The notes below the pieces were generated by a model, which did no database searches, was not told where the DNA came from, and worked only from the letters and a program-made list of their open reading frames with translations. Below are positions 40,371-50,528 of a stretch of DNA of 64,000 bases, piece by piece. Numbering within the stretch: the stretch's first letter is position 1; each line of letters opens with the position of its first letter. The position numbers were made by a program, and so were the translations under genes. Origin of the DNA: Adiantum capillus-veneris (Eukaryota > Streptophyta > Polypodiopsida > Polypodiales > Pteridaceae). The stretch covers positions 23,612,491 to 23,676,490 of the forward strand of contig CM043942.1 in assembly GCA_014529385.2 (NCBI GenBank), written 5' to 3'.

Positions 40371-41501
40371 ATGAAAATAGAAAGAGAAAGCAACCCAGAG
40401 AAGAAGGATGCACGACCCAAGCTTACTTCTCAGGAGAGAGCTCGCTTCATCAAGGAGGGGAAGTGCTTTGGATGCGGGGAACATGGACATATCTCCGCGA
40501 AGTGCCCTAGAAAGGCACAGAAAGAACATAATGACAAGGACGATGACCGGCCTGAGAGTTCGAGAGCAGCTGAGGAACGTGGAAGAAAAGGCAAGATGAA
40601 AACAGGACTGGTTCCAGATTGTGTAGGTACTAATCCCAACACCATGGACGAGAGTACAAAACTTTGCCGAGCTTGGGGCAAAGTGAAAGATCAAGAGGCC
40701 CTGATCTTCTTTGATGGAGGAGCCAAGGCCAACTTCATCTCACCGGGATTGGCGGCGCGGCTCGAGATCACTCCCGATCCGATGGGACCACTTGCGGAGG
40801 CAGTTCTAGTGGCACCCGACAGGGACGTAGCCATTACACCTGTCATTGGCAAACTTCGGTTCCATTGTCAGGGGTATTTGGGGCATGAGGAGTTTTTCAT
40901 AATGCCTTTGGAAGGTTGTGATGTTCTCTTAGGGATTCCCTGGTACCACAAGAACAACGCCGTGGTCGATTATCGGGCGAGGAAAGCGACATTGACTACA
41001 GAGAAGGGCAGAACCATTGTACTTGATATTAAACTGAAGGGCGAGTCTGTCCCTATTGTATCGGCTTCGGCCATTTCTAAATTAATGAAATCGAGTTTGT
41101 TTGTTTACTCGATCTTTATGAAAGAATTGAGCGATAAGGATAGGACAAATATGTCTAAACTTGATAAAGAACGCCAAGATTTTCTCCACTCTCACGCCGA
41201 TTGCTTCTCAGAGGGCCTACCAGGCGAGTTACTACCTGCTCGTCCTGAAGATCATACCATTGATCTGATACGTGGAAGCACACCACCGAAGCGGCCACCT
41301 TACCGTGTGAGCCGAGCACAGAATGAAGAGATTATGAACCAAGTGAAAGACCTCTTGGAAAAAGGTCTTGTCCAGCCTAGTACTTCACCATATTGCTCTT
41401 CAGTGTTGTTGGTTTTGAAGAAAGACGGATCTTGGAGAATGTGCATCGATTATAGAGCTCTCAACAAAATCACCTTCAAAGGACAGATTTCCGGTTCCTA
41501 G
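40371..41501 (+). pseudogene. Element B nucleocapsid, protease, RT start
   Basis: 376-codon frame. CCHC knuckle CFGCGEHGHISAKC. Protease EALIFFDGGAKANFISPGLA with D-G-G for D-S/T-G, and FIMPLEGCDVLLGIPWYH. RT start PARPEDHTIDLIRGSTPPKR, LEKGLVQPSTSPYCSSVLLV, WRMCIDYRALNKITFK. A one-base insertion at about 41480 shifts the frame; the next frame continues DRFPVPRIDDILDRLQ. Close to element D throughout. Confidence 0.88.
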
Positions 41502-41880
41502 GATCGATGATATACTCGATAGATTACAGGAATCCTCTTGCTTTAGCAGGATTGATCTGAAGAGTGGATATCATCAGATTAGAATCGCGCCGGGAGAGGA
41601 CTACAAGACAGCTTTTCGGATGACTTTTGGGTTATTTGAGTTTTTGGTGATGCCTTTTGGCTTAACCAATGCTCTTGCGACATTTAACCGGATGATGGAT
41701 AGGATTTTTCGAGAGTACAGGCTATTTGTTCGCACTTTCTTTGAGGATATCATTGTTTTCTCCAAGAATGAAGCAGAACACAGAGATCATCTGTTTCAGG
41801 TCTTTCAAGCATTACGAGATCACAAGTTAGTGCTTAATGCAAAGAAAAGTGATTTTTTCCTACCAGAGAGACTTTTTGGG
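41481..41880 (+). pseudogene. Element B RT catalytic region
   Basis: CFSRIDLKSGYHQIRIAPGE (motif A), FGLFEFLVMPFGLTNALATF (motif B), FVRTFFEDIIVFSKNEAEHR: motif C reads F-E-D in place of the catalytic [YF]-x-D-D, so the first Asp of the pair is Glu. [17 protein letters not shown] ends at a frameshift near 41870. Element D has the normal FFDD at the same place. Confidence 0.88.
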
Positions 41881-42776
41881 ACACGTTGTCTCAGCAGCAG
41901 GAGTGCAAATGGATCCGGCCAAGATAGAGACTATCCATGATTGGCCCGATTTGAAGAATGTCCATGAAGTGAGAAGCTTCTTGGGACTATGTTCGTACTA
42001 CAGGCGGTTCATTCGAAAGTTTGCAGAGGTTGCTTCCCCTTTGCATATCTTGACATTGAAAGGAGTCCCTTTCTCGTGGAGATCCACAGAGGTGACTGCC
42101 TTTCAGACATTGAAAGAGAAATTGACTACTGGACCAGTTTTGACTTTGCCGGACTTACAGAAGTCATTTAATGTATATTGTGATGCCTGTGGTCATAGTC
42201 TGGGTGCGGTCTTAATGCAAGAAGGCCATGTCATTGCTTATGAGAGGCGATTTTTCTCAAGGCCGGAGATGAAAACACAGATTTATGAGAAAGAGCTTTT
42301 GGCGGTAATCCATGCTCTTCCTCAGTGGCGCCATTACCAACTCGGAGCGGATTTTACTGTCTTTACAAACCATCAGAGTTTGCGGCGTGCGCTACTTCTT
42401 GTCACAGAAGCAGCTTTCGGAAAAGCAGATGTGGTGGGTGAACATCTTGTCACAGTTTCACTTCCAAATTGTCCATGTGCAGGGAAAAAAGAATGTGGTG
42501 GCAGATGCTTTGTCTCGGAAGCCGTTGGTTCTGGCTATTTCCGCGATACATCATAAAAGCTTCGAGGATATGGTCGACCTGTATGCCACAGATACAGATT
42601 TTGCAGACGTTTTCAAACGGATACTAGATAGGGAGGCAGTAGCGGGATATTCCATTCGGGATGGCTACTTGATGAGAAAAACCATGTTGTGTGTTACACA
42701 GCCGTTGAGGGAAAAGGTTATGACTGAATGCCATTGTCCACCTTTTACAGTCACCGCGGCATTGCTACCACCATGA
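41837..42776 (+). pseudogene. Element B RT connection and RNase H
   Basis: [40 protein letters not shown], then RNase [21 protein letters not shown] (first Asp), [20 protein letters not shown] (Glu), [20 protein letters not shown] (T-N-H for the usual T-D-H). A shift at about 42400 goes to [20 protein letters not shown] and the tether [17 protein letters not shown]. The TDH Asp is catalytic in the family, so this change would inactivate RNase H. Confidence 0.85.
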
Positions 42777-43990
42777 AAGGGGTAGAGAGATACTTCTTTT
42801 GGCCGAGACTCAAAAAGGATGTGGAAGAGTTTATGTGCAGTTGCTTAGTATGCTAGAAGGTCAAGTTTGACAGGCATAAAGCACAGGGGTTGTTACAGCC
42901 TTTAGCCATACCCACCCGCCCCTGGGAAAGTATTGCAATGGATTTCATTTTTGATCTCCCAAGAACACAGAGTTGTCACGATGGTATTTGGACTGTTATT
43001 GACAGATTTAGCAAACAGGCTCATTTCATTCTAGTGAAGAAAACAATCAAGTCGGTTCACCTAGTGAGACTGTTTGTGGCCCTGATCTTCAGATTACATG
43101 GCATGCGTGAGACGATTGTCTCCGACAGGGACCCCAGATTTACGAGTTTGTTTTGGAAGGCAATTTGGGAGAACATTGGCACGCGGTTGCAGTTCTCGTC
43201 ATCGTTCCACCCTCAGACTGATAGGCAATCTGAAATTGCCAATTCAGTGGTTCTATATTTATTGTAGTCTTATATCTCGGATCAGAAGACTCAATGGGAA
43301 AAGTACCTACCTCTGGTGGAATTTGCCTATAATAACACGTTACACTCTTCGACGGGGAAGGAGCCATTTGAGATTGTTGAAGGTGCTGCGAAGGCTCTAC
43401 CCTTGAAAGATAAGATTTTTGAAGCGGATGAATCTACGCGAGACTTAGATACGGCTTTTGCCAAGGTTCGCGAGACTTTGCAGAAATCTCAAGAACGACA
43501 GAAAAAGGCAACGGATGGCCATCGTCGCGACTTGAAATTGAAGGAGGATGATTGGGTGCTCTTACGTTTTGAGAAGGCACGCCTGAGAAAGAAAAAGGGA
43601 AAGGAGAAGTTTTTTCCAAAGCTTAGTATGCGATACTACGGACCTTTCCAGATCATTGAAAAGATAAATGATGTCTCCTTCCGACTGAAATTGCCTGATA
43701 CTTGGAGGATTCACAATGCATTTCATGTGAGTCTCTTGAAACCTTTTAAAGGTGATGTGCTTGATGACGGGGAGCCTGATGAGCAACCCGAAGTGGAAGA
43801 AAACGAGGAGATCTTGTTCCTGAACAGATCTTGGCACATAAGGATACGAAGAATAAAGGTCAAGTCCGAAGGCGGTTCTTGGTTAAGTTCAAGAACTATC
43901 CTGCATTGGATGCGAAGTGGATAGAGGAGGAGGACCTAGCAGATACTCCTCAGATTGTGAAACTTTACCTTGATGCTTTTGGTTTAGCAT
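42777..43990 (+). pseudogene. Element B integrase with chromodomain-like end
   Basis: GVERYFFWPRLKKDVEEFMC and a C-L-V-C with a stop in between (42855); MDFIFDLPRTQSCHD (first Asp), SDRDPRFTSLFWKAIWENIG (second Asp), HPQTDRQSEIANS (Glu). A TAG at 43265 precedes WEKYLPLVEFAYNNTLHSST. GPY/F module: LSMRYYGPFQIIEKINDVSF, IHNAFHVSLLKPFKG. After a shift at about 43820 the other frame reads EQILAHKDTKNKGQVRRRFL, VKFKNYPALDAKWIEEEDL and a stop near 43990: a chromodomain-like tail. Confidence 0.86.
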
Positions 43991-44392
43991 AGTCTACTCC
44001 AAATGGAACCCAGAATTCAGCTTGGCCGGAGATCAGGTGCAGTGGGATGCACAAGAGGAGAGTCACTCCGCTCTTTGTCAACAGATGCCTTGATTTCGGA
44101 ACTAGTCACTGATGTCTCTTTGAGCTTCAGGGATACTGAAAGTTGACAGTATTCGCTGTATGACTTTATGAAATGGAATTCCTGATTATGATACGATTTG
44201 TTCTTGACGTCTTTTAAGTGCAGGAACTGATAGACGAAATGACTGCAGCATTTTGGTCTGATTGATCTCGAATAGACATGGTTGCAATAGGGGTTAGTCA
44301 ATCGGACATTGATGAGGTCCCGATTGGATCTAGATGCGATTGCTAACTACATTGCCGATAAATCATGGTCTAAGATCCGAATGAATATTGAA
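43991..44392 (+). other. Element B 3' untranslated region
   Basis: About 400 bp between the integrase stop and the 3' LTR. No clear polypurine tract is seen, so the LTR start is uncertain. Confidence 0.5.
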
Positions 44393-45151
44393 TGTCATGT
44401 GATGTCCTGTGATGTCTAGTGATGTCCTGTGATGTGACTGTCGATTGGTACATGTGCTAGATGTGTGTTCCTAGTACATAGGTACTAACAGTCAGTGTCT
44501 GCCCGGGAGCCGAAACCATGAGTGCTGTTGAAAACCCTAATTGTGCAAACCCTAACCATAAAACCTACAAACCCTAAAATTTGCTAGAAATGGTAACCCT
44601 AACCCTAACCCTAAAAACTGTCATAAACCCTAACCCTAACCGTAGCAGCAGGCCGAAGACCTGTGAAAAGCGCTTGCTTGCTTACGTGGCACCGCAAGTC
44701 TGCTTTTGCGGCTGATTTGCCAAGCTTTTGGGAGACGGCAGTTTTCCTGCTTTTCTCTACGCAATTTGTGTGTGTGTGAGAGAGAAAAAAACTTTGTTTT
44801 ATTAAAAGCCCTACAGAGAGAGAGAGAGCTTGTGAGAGAAAAGAATTCTGCTTTATTTTTAAGCTTTTGGGGCTCTGCTTTTGGCATCCCTTGTAAACTT
44901 TAAATAAGTGGTTTGGGCACTCACTCTGCAGAGCATCTGGACACAGAGTCTGAGAGTGAAAGCCTAACCACTCTCTTGTACTTTGAACTGATTAATACAT
45001 AAAGAAATACCGAAAGGGGCGCGAGTCTTTGGGGCCAATATCTCTAGGCTAAACTCCGCCGGGCCGGTGCAATCTATTGTGAACTGTTTTGAAGTGGTTA
45101 TTTGGTGCTGCTGTGATTGATTCTTGACTTGGAGTGTCCAAGTCTGTTACA
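44393..45151 (+). repeat. Element B 3' LTR
   Basis: Ends TTACA at 45151 like the solo LTR 24535-25165. Start placed at TGTCATGTGATG (44393), within a 14-bp-type array (TGATGTCCTGTGATGTCTAG, about 3 units to 44440), so it could lie up to 50 bp further on. Telomere-like CCCTAA runs at 44594-44614 and 44625-44640; poly(A)-region motif at 45001-45022. Confidence 0.75.
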
Positions 45152-45663
45152 TTAGGACCTAGCCTACACCCTTGTGAGCCTCTTGTGGAACGTGCATGTC
45201 CAGGCTGGTCATAGTTGCATACCCTCTCTTGCACAGGACAACATTTTCAGCATGTAGGTGTTTTGCCGCATGTGAACCACCCCTAACCTGACAGTTTATT
45301 AATAAGTGAATTTTCAGCTTATAATGCCTGGTCGTGGGGTTGCATTTGTCCTTGCTCGACCCAACCTCATGCACCTATATATGCAAGCCATTGGGCGCTA
45401 GGATTGGGCAGAAGAGGTAGCAAGAGAAGAACTTGCAGATCAACGTGTGTTGGATCAGATCCAGCCTCCTCTCCATCAGCGTTTTCAGCCTTGATGATCA
45501 GCGTTTTCATTCATGCCTAGCCTCGTCATGGTTGCAGACCTTAGCCATCGACGCCGCTAGCACATTCCGGCATTCAGCCATAGCCTTGTCTTCGTCGTCG
45601 TCGTCATCGTCGACATAGTACCTCATCGTTGACATCATCGTCATCGACATAGACCCCAACAGT

Positions 45664-46043
45664 ACGTCGTCGTCGACATAGAACCCATCAGTACCCGGTC
45701 GTCGTCGTCGATGTCGTCGACATAGAATCCATCAGTACCTCATTGCCGTCGTCACCGTCGTCGACATAGAACCCATCAGTAGCTCGTGGTCGTCGTCATC
45801 ATCATCGACACAGAACCCGTTAGTACCTCAACACCCTTCAGTACCGTGTAGTACCGTCGTCGTCGACATAGAACCCATCAATACCCGGTCGTCGTCGTCG
45901 ATGTCGTCGACATAGAATCCATCAGTACCTCATTGCCGTCATCACCGTCGTCGACATAGAACCCATCAGTAGCTCGTGGTCGTCGTCATCATCATCGACA
46001 CAGAACCCGTTAGTACCTCAACACCCTTCAGTACCGTGTAGTA
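45664..46043. repeat. 190-bp tandem duplication of CGTCGACATAGAACC repeats
   Basis: Units 45664-45853 and 45854-46043 are nearly identical; each is made of 35-60-bp subunits GTCGTCGACATAGAAYCCAT plus CAGTACC. Confidence 0.9.
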
Positions 46044-46150
46044 CCTTAGTACCCCTCAATACCCGTAGTACTCCTCAATACCCCGCAGTACCTTTGTACC
46101 TTCAATACCCATCAATACCTTAAGTACCCCAGTACCCGCAGTACAAGTAC
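46044..46150. repeat. AGTACC/AATACC short-motif tract
   Basis: More than ten irregular copies of [AG][AG]TACC separated by 3-8 bases, continuing from the 190-bp units. Confidence 0.8.
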
Positions 46151-46289
46151 CCAACGTCAGCAACATCAGTACCCATGATCATCAACATTTCAGCATTTAG
46201 TCATTGTATCAGCATTGTGCAAGAATAAAGAAAGTACTTGCTCTGGCAACAGAGCAAGGGGGCCGTTGAGGGTTTGGAACTCGACATTC

Positions 46290-46290
<1 letters not shown>

Positions 46291-46339
<49 letters not shown>
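46291..46339. repeat. (TC)n microsatellite
   Basis: Ends exactly where LINE-CT homology starts (CTATGAGATACGGGG, compare minus 34285). Confidence 0.98.
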
Positions 46340-46341
<2 letters not shown>

Positions 46342-46976
46342 GAGATACGGGGACGCTTTCATTGTCTATTCAGAGATGGTTTTGACTCGTTAGACAGAGT
46401 CATGAGATATCAGGATCAAAGATGTCTCGGATTATTCCTACTTGAGATTCAGAGACATAGAGACGCTCTATTGAATGGGCAAAGACAGAGACAATCCCAG
46501 AGACGCATCTCAGATTTCTTCAGTCTGAGTACCACAGAGTCAGAGGGGACACCACCACCAGAGAGCTCGGTTCCCACCCATACACACATCAGCGGTACTC
46601 TTATTGATCGAGCTATAGAGTTAGGGAGATCGAGACGACCGCGACTGAGAAGGGGAGCCACGCAGCACCGGCGGAGATTGCGGCAGAGGATCCACAGGAT
46701 TCTAGCACGCCACCCAGAATGTCGATCGGGATAGGCTTCATGCTATTGCTATATTGTATCATGGTGACACTTATCCCCACTTTGTACCTTTATGGCATGA
46801 TACCATTGCTCAGCCTACCAGCCACCCATAGGAGTCGGTAGCACTCCTATCAGTTCTTTGTTTGTAGTTTTCTTGTTTGTACCCAGACTTGGTACTAGAC
46901 TCATCATTGTAATCAGTTGGTCTCATAGGTCATTTTGGCCTCTTGTAGACGTTAATATATCATTTCATTTCATTTC

Positions 46977-46979
<3 letters not shown>
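46340..46979 (+). mobile_element. LINE-CT, 5'-truncated copy
   Basis: Plus strand; 46402-46734 encodes the C-terminal tail RYQDQRCLGLFLLEIQRHRD, SQRRISDFFSLSTTESEGTP, GTLIDRAIELGRSRRPRLRR in one frame, the best preserved tail in the window. 3' UTR ends GACGTTAATATATCATTTCA plus TTTCATTTCATTT. CT tracts abut both ends (46291-46339 and 46980-47045). Confidence 0.88.

Positions 46980-47045
<66 letters not shown>
46980..47045. repeat. (CT)n microsatellite
   Basis: Sixty-six bases directly after the LINE-CT 3' terminus. Confidence 0.98.
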
Positions 47046-47048
<3 letters not shown>

Positions 47049-47213
47049 TCTCTCTTTCTTTGAGTTTAGTTTAGTCATTCAATTGAAGTAAAGTGTCTTG
47101 TGTTTGTGCGAAGTACTAGATCCGAGCTAAATCCGTAAACACTTCTGCTACACTTGATAGTTTAAGTATACCAAGGCCTTCCTAGGCTCCCTTGGTTTTC
47201 TCTTGGAGTTTAG

Positions 47214-47480
47214 GTGCAAAACCCTAAACCTGCAAAACAACAAAGCAGACTCTAATTCTCTGTTGTAGATTGTTTTTAGCGGATGGAGCAAACACGTCTA
47301 CGCGTGTCCCAAGGGCTCCCGTACGCAATGGGACAATCCCTCTTTGATTTGGACGAGTTTTCATGCGAGAAAACTCTCCCAATTCGCAATCTTTGGCGAC
47401 GGAACTATGCATACTTGTGGGGTATTAAGAATTAGCTAATCCGTTTCTTGTTCATAAGGCTCTTGCCTTGGCAAACGTGT
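47214..47480 (-). mobile_element. Athila-like LTR fragment
   Basis: The minus strand matches about 490-740 of the 5' LTR: GCCAAGGCAAGAGCC, ATTAGCTAATT, GAGAAA...CTCGTCCAA, TTTTGCAGGTTTAGGGTTT. Divergent. It contains CATAGTTCCGTCGCC, also found at the primer-site region 1208-1222. Confidence 0.6.
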
Positions 47481-47967
47481 AGAAAACCCCCAAAATTGTA
47501 CATCATCATCTGAGTAGCCCAACTAGTGGGGTTTTACCATATGTGCAAAAAGGAGAGAGAGATATACGAGAGCAAATCCTGTAATTGACAATGAAGACCA
47601 AAATCAACCTCCACCCTAATTTGGGCGCCCCCTCTTGCTGAGGTGTCCTGCAAGTTGCTCTCCCATTGCGAAGTGTCCAGTTTGCCCCTTTGGTTGAAAT
47701 TCCTAGTTCCCACCAACTTATAAAGTTATAAGTGACTTGCCGAGTGGCCCAAATTCCATTTGGCGCACACAGGCTTGTGCTAACTGTCCAGACCAGTCCC
47801 AAACTGACTGACGTAGATTCCCAATGTGAGAAACTCGTTCGGCCACAACCGTTTCACACGGGCCATGCAATGTCCACTTGCACCTTTTCAAGGGTTTCGG
47901 GGGAAACAAGTTAAAAAAATAAATAAGGAAATATGTAGTACCTATCTAAAGAAGGCAACATGAAAAA
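47481..47967. other. Unassigned 490 bp
   Basis: Minus-strand frames (47802-47506, 47909-47718) are Trp/Gly/Arg-containing but match nothing recognised. AT-rich near 47910. Confidence 0.4.
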
Positions 47968-48405
47968 TACACCTCCTTGTGACACGCGCCGTATCCCCCA
48001 AGATAAATGTGTATCCATGTAACTAGGTCTAGTCAAAAACACGTCCTCCGTCAGTTGGAGAAGATGCTCTCTATAGAAAATCATCTCCGTGCCCAACTCT
48101 CTTATCGGCTGAATCCTAGTCCTCCTAGTGTCAAGCTGAGAGAGCTCCCGGTGAATGAACCTGGTGATCTCTATGCGTGTAATAGATAGAGAGGGTGCAT
48201 CCAAAGAGTACTGGAAAGGAGGCAATCTATCCATACTAAAATTGTGTAACTAAAACCATGATGTCATTTGTCCATACCAGCCAGTAGTATCCCCAGCGAG
48301 TACTAATCCCTCATGATCATAAGCTCTCCCAATCCTCATACTGTCAATGACTTTCCTTACCATCTCTGCAATATAAAGCACAAGTATGGGGGCATGGCTC
48401 TAGGG
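47968..48405 (-). mobile_element. LINE-CT internal-deletion fragment
   Basis: 48234-47968 matches 34680-34420 (LPPFQYSLDAPSLSITRIEI, FYREHLLQLTEDVFLTRPSY). 48300-48405 matches 30420-30525 (RT fingers, CTCTCCCA..CCTCAT..TGTCAATG). The two parts are far apart in the full LINE, so most of RT is deleted between them. Confidence 0.72.
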
Positions 48406-48439
48406 GTCTCGAAGCGGTGGTCTAGAGAGAGAGTCAATA

Positions 48440-48545
48440 GGAAGCGGCGGAGTCTTACTTCCAGATGCACTGGCCCCAAAGTTTCGCGCCCCTTTCGATA
48501 TTTCTTTCTTTGTTGCTTGTTCACAGTAGTATAATTCCCGAGGGA
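48440..48545 (-). repeat. Element-B-family LTR scrap
   Basis: The minus strand reads AAAGAAATATCGAAAGGGGC GCGAAACTTTGGGGCCA, as at 45001-45040. Confidence 0.6.
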
Positions 48546-48604
48546 TTTCTTCACAACTTTGCTCTGTGATAGTCTGCCGGAAAGAGACGCAGGGGCACTC
48601 TTTT

Positions 48605-48965
48605 TGTTAGTCCCTCGCCGGATCCATCCTGCACACATGACATGACACAAGCAAAACTCACACCTAGACACGCGTAGTGAGCGGACATCAGGTCACCTCC
48701 GAGCCATAGAGCCAGTACGGGCTCACCCTCGAGCCTGGGAGCCTGCAACCAAGCGGGCTAGCCTCTGCCACAAGGGCTGGTGTCCCATACCACCGAACCC
48801 ACACCAATACGGGTGTGCGGCAGAGATGCCAAGGGCCAAGAGTCCAAGTGTGCTGATCACACAAGATGTCTCACAAATGAGACTCTTAAGTCCTATAACC
48901 AAAGGGCCATTCACACTGGCCGGACGTAATTGCAGGCGTCCATGCTGATGTCTGGGGACATAACA
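48605..48965 (-). repeat. Element E 3' LTR
   Basis: About 361 bp. Starts TGTTATGTCCCC on the minus strand, like the nested chromovirus LTR, and shares CCCATACCACC and TTCACACTGGCCGG with it. The left limit (TGTTAGTCCC, 48605) is inferred from length and TG. Confidence 0.6.
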
Positions 48966-48966
48966 C

Positions 48967-48987
48967 TCCCCCCCCCCCCCCCCCCCC
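48967..48987 (-). other. Element E polypurine tract, expanded to a G run
   Basis: The minus strand is a run of about 19 G then AG next to the LTR. Confidence 0.65.
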
Positions 48988-49220
48988 TATTTTTAATTGC
49001 TGTCCTCATCAATATTCTCGGTTATAAAACTGGGGAAACGATTCCGTAACGATCTAACTGACTCCCAAGTGGCTTGGATTCAGAATGATGCTTCCACTTG
49101 ATCAAATATTCAGGGTACAAAGACTTGCGAGACTTACGGACACTCTGATCAAGAATCGATTCGGGTTCAAGTCTTCTAAGTTCGGGATTTGCTCATGAGG
49201 AATTACTAAGTCATCTTACC

Positions 49221-49674
49221 CTAGCCGTTAAGACGGCTCACGTGGAACACGGGATGAACAGCAATGCCTGAAGGCAGGTCCAACTTATAAGAAACCCCAC
49301 TTATCTTCTTAATGATATGAAACAGACCGCAATAACGAGAAGATAATTTCGAGCATTGGCTAGTTCGGATCGTTTCAGAATCCTTCGGTACCCTAAGGTA
49401 CACCCACATGCCCTCTTGGAGTTCGTGGGGTTGCCGATGTTGCTTTGCATAAAAAGTTGCACAATCAATGCCGTCTTAATGTTTTGTTTCGCAATCTGAA
49501 GCATTGCTTGTAGTGGCCCACGGTTAGTTCGGGGTAATCCAACTTCAAAATCCATAGAAATGCTCGACCATTTACCATCAAGAATTTGCAAAAGATGTAA
49601 TAATCCAGTGCGTTTTTGACTTTCAGCTTTGTTGAGCTGACATTGTGCGCATTAACGCACATAATTTTCAACAA
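49221..49674 (-). pseudogene. Element E integrase remnants
   Basis: CVNAHNVSSTKLKVKNALDY-like zinc-binding end and DGKWSSISMDFEVGLPRTNR (first Asp) are followed at once by linker sequence (WVYLRVPKDSETIRTSQCSK, LSSRYCGLFHIIKKISGVSY, VHPVFHVSRL), so the D-35-E core is deleted. No chromodomain-like tail is visible. Confidence 0.75.
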
Positions 49675-49777
49675 AAGCTTTCATGTGCGGCCAAAAAAAA
49701 TACCAGCTAACCAAGGCTAAAGTACGGTGTATGCCAGGGTGTCCTACACTAGGTGCATCGTGACACTCAAACAGAAT

Positions 49778-50473
49778 TTACTTGCGGATATCCTCATCAA
49801 CGGGCACCCACACTTTCCCTTGCTTGAAAAGTAATCCATTACGAATGGAATACTTCTTCGCTACCTTTCTCTCCGTAGCAAGCTCAGAGGCGTCCGTACC
49901 GACATAGCTTTCCAGGCTAAACATTTCCTCTTGGACTAGTTGCCAGATTGCACTGAAGTGACAATCATTTTGACAGTGCCCCTCGAGAGAAAGATAGAAG
50001 TCAATCGAAATTTCAGCAAAAGAAAGAGTATTGACCTCCGGAATTCTACTAAGGGCGTCGGCTACCATATTGGTAGCACCCTTATGGTAGCGAATCTTGA
50101 AGTTGAACTCTTGCATGAGTTCGGTTAACCTTGCCTTTTGACCGCGAAGGTCGGGTTGATCACAGAGATATATCAAAGAATGGTGGTCCGTCCATACCAC
50201 GAAGCGGGCACCAATGAGGTAATGGTGCCAAACCTTCAAGGCATAAATGATTGCCACCAATTCCTTCTCCTGTGTGAAATAACGTGTCTGTACGTCAGTG
50301 AGCTTGCAACTTTCAAATGCGACATGCCACTCATCCTGGTATAGGACAACTCCGATAGCATAATCACTAGCATCCGTTTCCACCACAAAGGGTTTATTTG
50401 GATCCACAATGTGCAACATCGGTGCAGTAGTAACAAGTCGCTTCAATGTTTGAAAAACATTGATCGAGCTCAT
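49778..50473 (-). pseudogene. Element E RNase H
   Basis: Single 231-codon frame: HIVDPNKPFVVETDASDYAI (first Asp), ESCKLTDVQTRYFTQEKELV (Glu), YLIGARFVVWTDHHSLIYLC (TDH intact), tether VADALSRIPEVNTLSF, then FKQGKVWVPVDEDIRK, the integrase entry. Catalytic residues all look intact. It is very close to 16567-17322 in the nested element. Confidence 0.87.
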
Positions 50474-50528
50474 TGGTCCCTCGGACGGACGGACAGAGTA
50501 ACACTAGGCTTTTTGCTTTTGACGCCCT

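Larger units (their letters stand above)
38829..45151 (+). mobile_element. Ty3 element B, chromovirus-like, degenerate
   Basis: Plus-strand element: partial 5' LTR (38829-38995), gag, nucleocapsid-protease-RT, RNase H, integrase with chromodomain-like end, 3' UTR, 3' LTR (to 45151). The 5' LTR lacks its left part and its R/U5 part including the poly(A) motif; no primer site is left. At least four frameshifts and five in-frame stops make it inactive. No target duplication can be shown because the left end is lost. Confidence 0.88.
45152..46290 (+). mobile_element. LTR-like segment rich in minisatellites, family-A-like
   Basis: Resembles the order of a family-A LTR: TATATATGCAAGCC (45377) followed by GGGCAGAAGAGGTAGCA, as in the A2 LTR (TATATAAGCAAACC ... 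GGCAGAAAAGGCAG), then CATCAGCGTTTTCAGCC words and a TCGTCGTCATCGACATAG region, here expanded into repeats. It ends with AATAAAGAAAGTACTTG (about 46225) and a CT tract. No ends or TSD identified. Ser-rich ORFs here are repeat translations. Confidence 0.4.
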
